This document shows, piece by piece, positions 5,155 through 7,036 of a stretch of DNA of 7,036 nt. This DNA is from Nitriliruptoraceae bacterium. Lineage in GTDB: Bacteria > Actinomycetota > Nitriliruptoria > Nitriliruptorales > Nitriliruptoraceae. Positions within the stretch are counted from its first letter, which is position 1. Every line of letters begins with the position of its first letter. The stretch is from the NCBI GenBank assembly GCA_007118045.1, contig SKTG01000051.1:1-7036 (forward strand), given 5' to 3'. Position numbers and translations under genes: made by a program. Below the pieces are notes generated by a model. That model made no database searches. It was not told where the DNA came from and saw only the letters and a program-made list of their open reading frames with translations.

Positions 5155-6527
5155 CAGCCGAGATCCTGCAGCGCGGCGTCGTTGATCTGCACCTTGCTCA
5201 GATCCGCCGCCTCGACGCGGGCCTCGATGTCGGCCAGCGCGACGTCCTCGATGCCCGGCGCCGCGATCTCGCGCAGCACGTCGCGGAAGAACCCGAAGAC
5301 GATCAGCCGCAGGGCGTCGTCCCGGCGGATCCCGCGCGACTCCAGGTAGAACAGGTGCAGCGCGTCGATCTGTCCGGTCGCCGAGCCGTGCCCGGCGGTG
5401 ATGTCGGCGCACTCGATCTCGAGGAACGGCGTGGCGTCGGCGCGCGCCCCCTCCGTGAGGATCAGGGACCGGTTGTTCTCGTCGGTGACGGTCCCGACCG
5501 CGTCCTTGTGCACGAAGATGTTGCCCCGGAAGACGGTACGGCTGTGGCCCTGCAGGGCCCCCTTGAACAACACGTCGGAGGAGGCGTGCGGTGCGAGGTG
5601 ACGCACGTAGGGCTGCAGGTCGAACCACTGGCCCTCGTCGGCGAAGTAGATGCCGAGGGGACGCACCTCCGCGCCGGCCCCGACCAGGTCGCACTCCGGG
5701 AGCACGCGCACGGTGGCGCCGCCGATCGTGACGGTGAGGTGGCGGATCGAGGCGTCGCGGTGCGCGGCCACCTTCTGCAGCGACAGGTGCTGCACCGGAC
5801 CGTCCCAGCGCTGCAACGAGACGACGTCGAGCTTGGAGGCGTCCTGCGCGATCACCTCGACGACCTCGTCGACGAGGGCGTCGAGCTCGGGGGCGGAGGT
5901 GTGCTCGAGGTAGAGCGTGGCCCTCGCGTGGTGCCCGAGGACGCCGAGCACGCGGGGCAGGTGCGCCCCGGGGGTCGAGGCGTGGACCTGCACGCTGATC
6001 GGTGCGTCCAGCTCGACCTCGGCCGGGACGTGGACGAACAACCCGGCCGTCCACGCGGCGTCGTTGACCGTCACGGTGCGGTCGGAGCCGCCGCCGGTGC
6101 CCTCCGGGTCGGACGTCGTCAGGCTGCCGAGGTGGGTGCGCACGAGGTCGCCGTGCTCGCGCGCGGCGGTCGCCAGGTCGGTGACCACCACGCCGAGCTC
6201 GGCCATCGCGGTCGGCAGGGTGATGTCGACCACCTCGCCGTCGATGATGCGCGCGGTGGCGGAGCCGAGGTCGAGGCCGTCGGTGACCGACGCCGGCACC
6301 TCGACGTCCGCGGGCGCCGTGGTGACCACGGCACGGTCCACGTCGATACGGCGCTGGAAGGGGGTCGAGCGCCAGAACTCGTCGGCCCGGCTGTCGGGCC
6401 AGGCGAGATCGAGGTAGCGCTTGAACGCCGCGAGTCGGCGGTCACGGAGCCAGGAGGGCTCCTCGGCCGCATCGCTGCGGCCGGTGAGCGCCTCCTCGGT
6501 CAGATCGTCGAGGAGGAACTCGGTCAT
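5154..6527 (-). CDS. sufD: SufD, scaffold subunit of the SufBCD complex
   Basis: This is a complete 457-residue protein of the SufB/SufD family (usual length 400-450). An N-terminal helical part (about 1-65, with LAAFKRYLDLAWPDSRADEF) is followed by a variable region with a Gly-rich linker (141-149). The C-terminal beta-helix core has HSRTVFRGNIFVHKDA (328-342), NNRSLILTEGARADATP (351-367) and AGHGSATGQID (378-388). LFYLESRGI (392-400) then leads into the C-terminal helical segment. His380 matches the SufD histidine (His360 in E. coli) needed for cluster assembly at the SufB-SufD interface. The residue just before the Gly-His pair is Ala, where E. coli has a nearby Cys (CSHGA); Cys373 lies seven residues before the histidine instead. 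The ATG overlaps the sufB stop as ATGA, with AAGGGG about 7 nt upstream. SufD lacks sufB's CDALML-type cysteine motif, which separates the two paralogues. Confidence 0.96.
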   Translation of the reverse strand: MTEFLLDDLTEEALTGRSDAAEEPSWLRDRRLAAFKRYLDLAWPDSRADEFWRSTPFQRRIDVDRAVVTTAPADVEVPASVTDGLDLGSATARIIDGEVVDITLPTAMAELGVVVTDLATAAREHGDLVRTHLGSLTTSDPEGTGGGSDRTVTVNDAAWTAGLFVHVPAEVELDAPISVQVHASTPGAHLPRVLGVLGHHARATLYLEHTSAPELDALVDEVVEVIAQDASKLDVVSLQRWDGPVQHLSLQKVAAHRDASIRHLTVTIGGATVRVLPECDLVGAGAEVRPLGIYFADEGQWFDLQPYVRHLAPHASSDVLFKGALQGHSRTVFRGNIFVHKDAVGTVTDENNRSLILTEGARADATPFLEIECADITAGHGSATGQIDALHLFYLESRGIRRDDALRLIVFGFFRDVLREIAAPGIEDVALADIEARVEAADLSKVQINDAALQDLG

Positions 6528-7036
6528 CCGATCGCCCCTTCCATCTCCAGGGCGATCAGCCGGTTGAGCTCCACCGAGTACTCCATCGGCAGCTCACGCG
6601 CGATCGGCTCGATGAAGCCGCGCACGATCATCGCGGTCGCCTCGTCCTCGTCGATGCCACGGGACTGCATGTAGAACAGCTGGTCCTCGGAGAGCTTCGA
6701 GACCGTGGCCTCGTGCTCGATCGTGGCGTCCTCCTGCTCGATCTCCATGTACGGGTAGGTGTCGGTCCGCGAGGTCTCGTCGAGCATCAGCGCGTCGCAC
6801 TTGACCGCCGCACGGGCGTGGTGCGCGCCCTCGTTGATCGAGACCAGGCCGCGGTAGCTGGTGCGGCCCTCGCCCTTGGAGATCGACTTCGAGAGGATGT
6901 TGGAGGTGGTGTAGGGCGCGGCGTGGACCATCTTGGCGCCGGCGTCCTGGTGCTGGCCGTCGTTGGCGTACGCCACGGACAGCACCTCACCCTTGGCGCC
7001 CTCGCCGGTGAGCCACACCGCCGGGTACTTCATCGT
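6524..7036 (-). CDS. sufB: SufB, cluster scaffold subunit (C-terminal part, cut by the window edge)
   Basis: The frame is open through the right edge, and 170 C-terminal residues are visible of a protein usually about 470-495 long. The text TMKYPAVWLTGEGAKGEVLS is internal SufB sequence, so the ATG near 7031 is not a start. Conserved elements are GQHQDAGAKM (26-35, counted from the Met of MKYP), SYRGLVSINEGAHHA (59-73) and VKCDALMLDETS (77-88). Cys79 matches the E. coli SufB cysteine (Cys405) proposed to be a cluster-assembly site. EHEATVSKLSEDQLFYMQSRG follows, with its conserved Glu-His pair. SufB is the main scaffold and sulfur acceptor of the SufBC2D complex. It is the first visible gene of the operon; any regulator (sufR) or promoter would lie beyond the right edge. 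It ends in a 4-bp ATGA overlap with sufD. Confidence 0.97.
   Translation of the reverse strand, partial: TMKYPAVWLTGEGAKGEVLSVAYANDGQHQDAGAKMVHAAPYTTSNILSKSISKGEGRTSYRGLVSINEGAHHARAAVKCDALMLDETSRTDTYPYMEIEQEDATIEHEATVSKLSEDQLFYMQSRGIDEDEATAMIVRGFIEPIARELPMEYSVELNRLIALEMEGAIG

Noticed and set aside
5355..6674. A 439-codon open frame on the plus strand across sufD and sufB
   Set aside because: Same antisense shadow pattern; sufD and sufB on the minus strand have full family motifs.
153..7036. A previously undescribed biological system
   Set aside because: All seven minus-strand genes fit the known actinobacterial SUF operon, and the plus-strand gene is an ordinary thiolase; there are no unrecognised genes between them.

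Overview
This is a GC-rich bacterial window. Its gene content points to an actinobacterium (Actinomycetota): GTG starts, a sufU-type scaffold, and the gene order sufB-sufD-Rieske ferredoxin-sufC-sufS-sufU-sufT. That order is the standard SUF iron-sulfur cluster operon known from actinobacteria such as Streptomyces. The lineage within the phylum cannot be fixed from the sequence alone.

Layout. Positions 1-152 hold three and a third copies of an 18-bp tandem repeat, a strong GC hairpin and the leader of the first gene. Positions 153-1367 on the plus strand encode a complete thiolase (acetyl-CoA acyltransferase family) with all catalytic residues. It ends convergently against the suf operon, and the roughly 60-bp gap between them holds overlapping GC-rich hairpins that could terminate transcription from both sides. 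The rest of the window is one minus-strand operon, transcribed from right to left: the C-terminal third of sufB (cut by the right edge), sufD, a small Rieske [2Fe-2S] protein, sufC, sufS, sufU and sufT.

How the genes work together. SufB, SufC and SufD form the ATP-driven scaffold on which clusters are built. SufS removes sulfur from cysteine as a persulfide. SufU, a zinc protein with its C/D/C/C ligand set intact, accepts that sulfur from SufS. SufT, a MIP18/DUF59 protein, helps cluster maturation or delivery. The Rieske protein may carry electrons for assembly, but its exact role is not established. sufB/sufD overlap by 4 bp, sufD/Rieske by 1 bp, and sufU/sufT are 2 bp apart, which suggests translational coupling. 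In contrast, sufC is flanked by gaps of 177 and 156 bp, which could hold internal regulation.

I found no mobile element, CRISPR array, tRNA or rRNA, and no sign of an unknown multi-gene system. The most notable points are small: a long disordered N-terminus on SufT with a well-placed internal ribosome binding site, a C-rich leader before sufC, a 17-codon relay frame exactly bridging sufS and sufU, and the edge tandem repeat that may encode the tail of an upstream protein.
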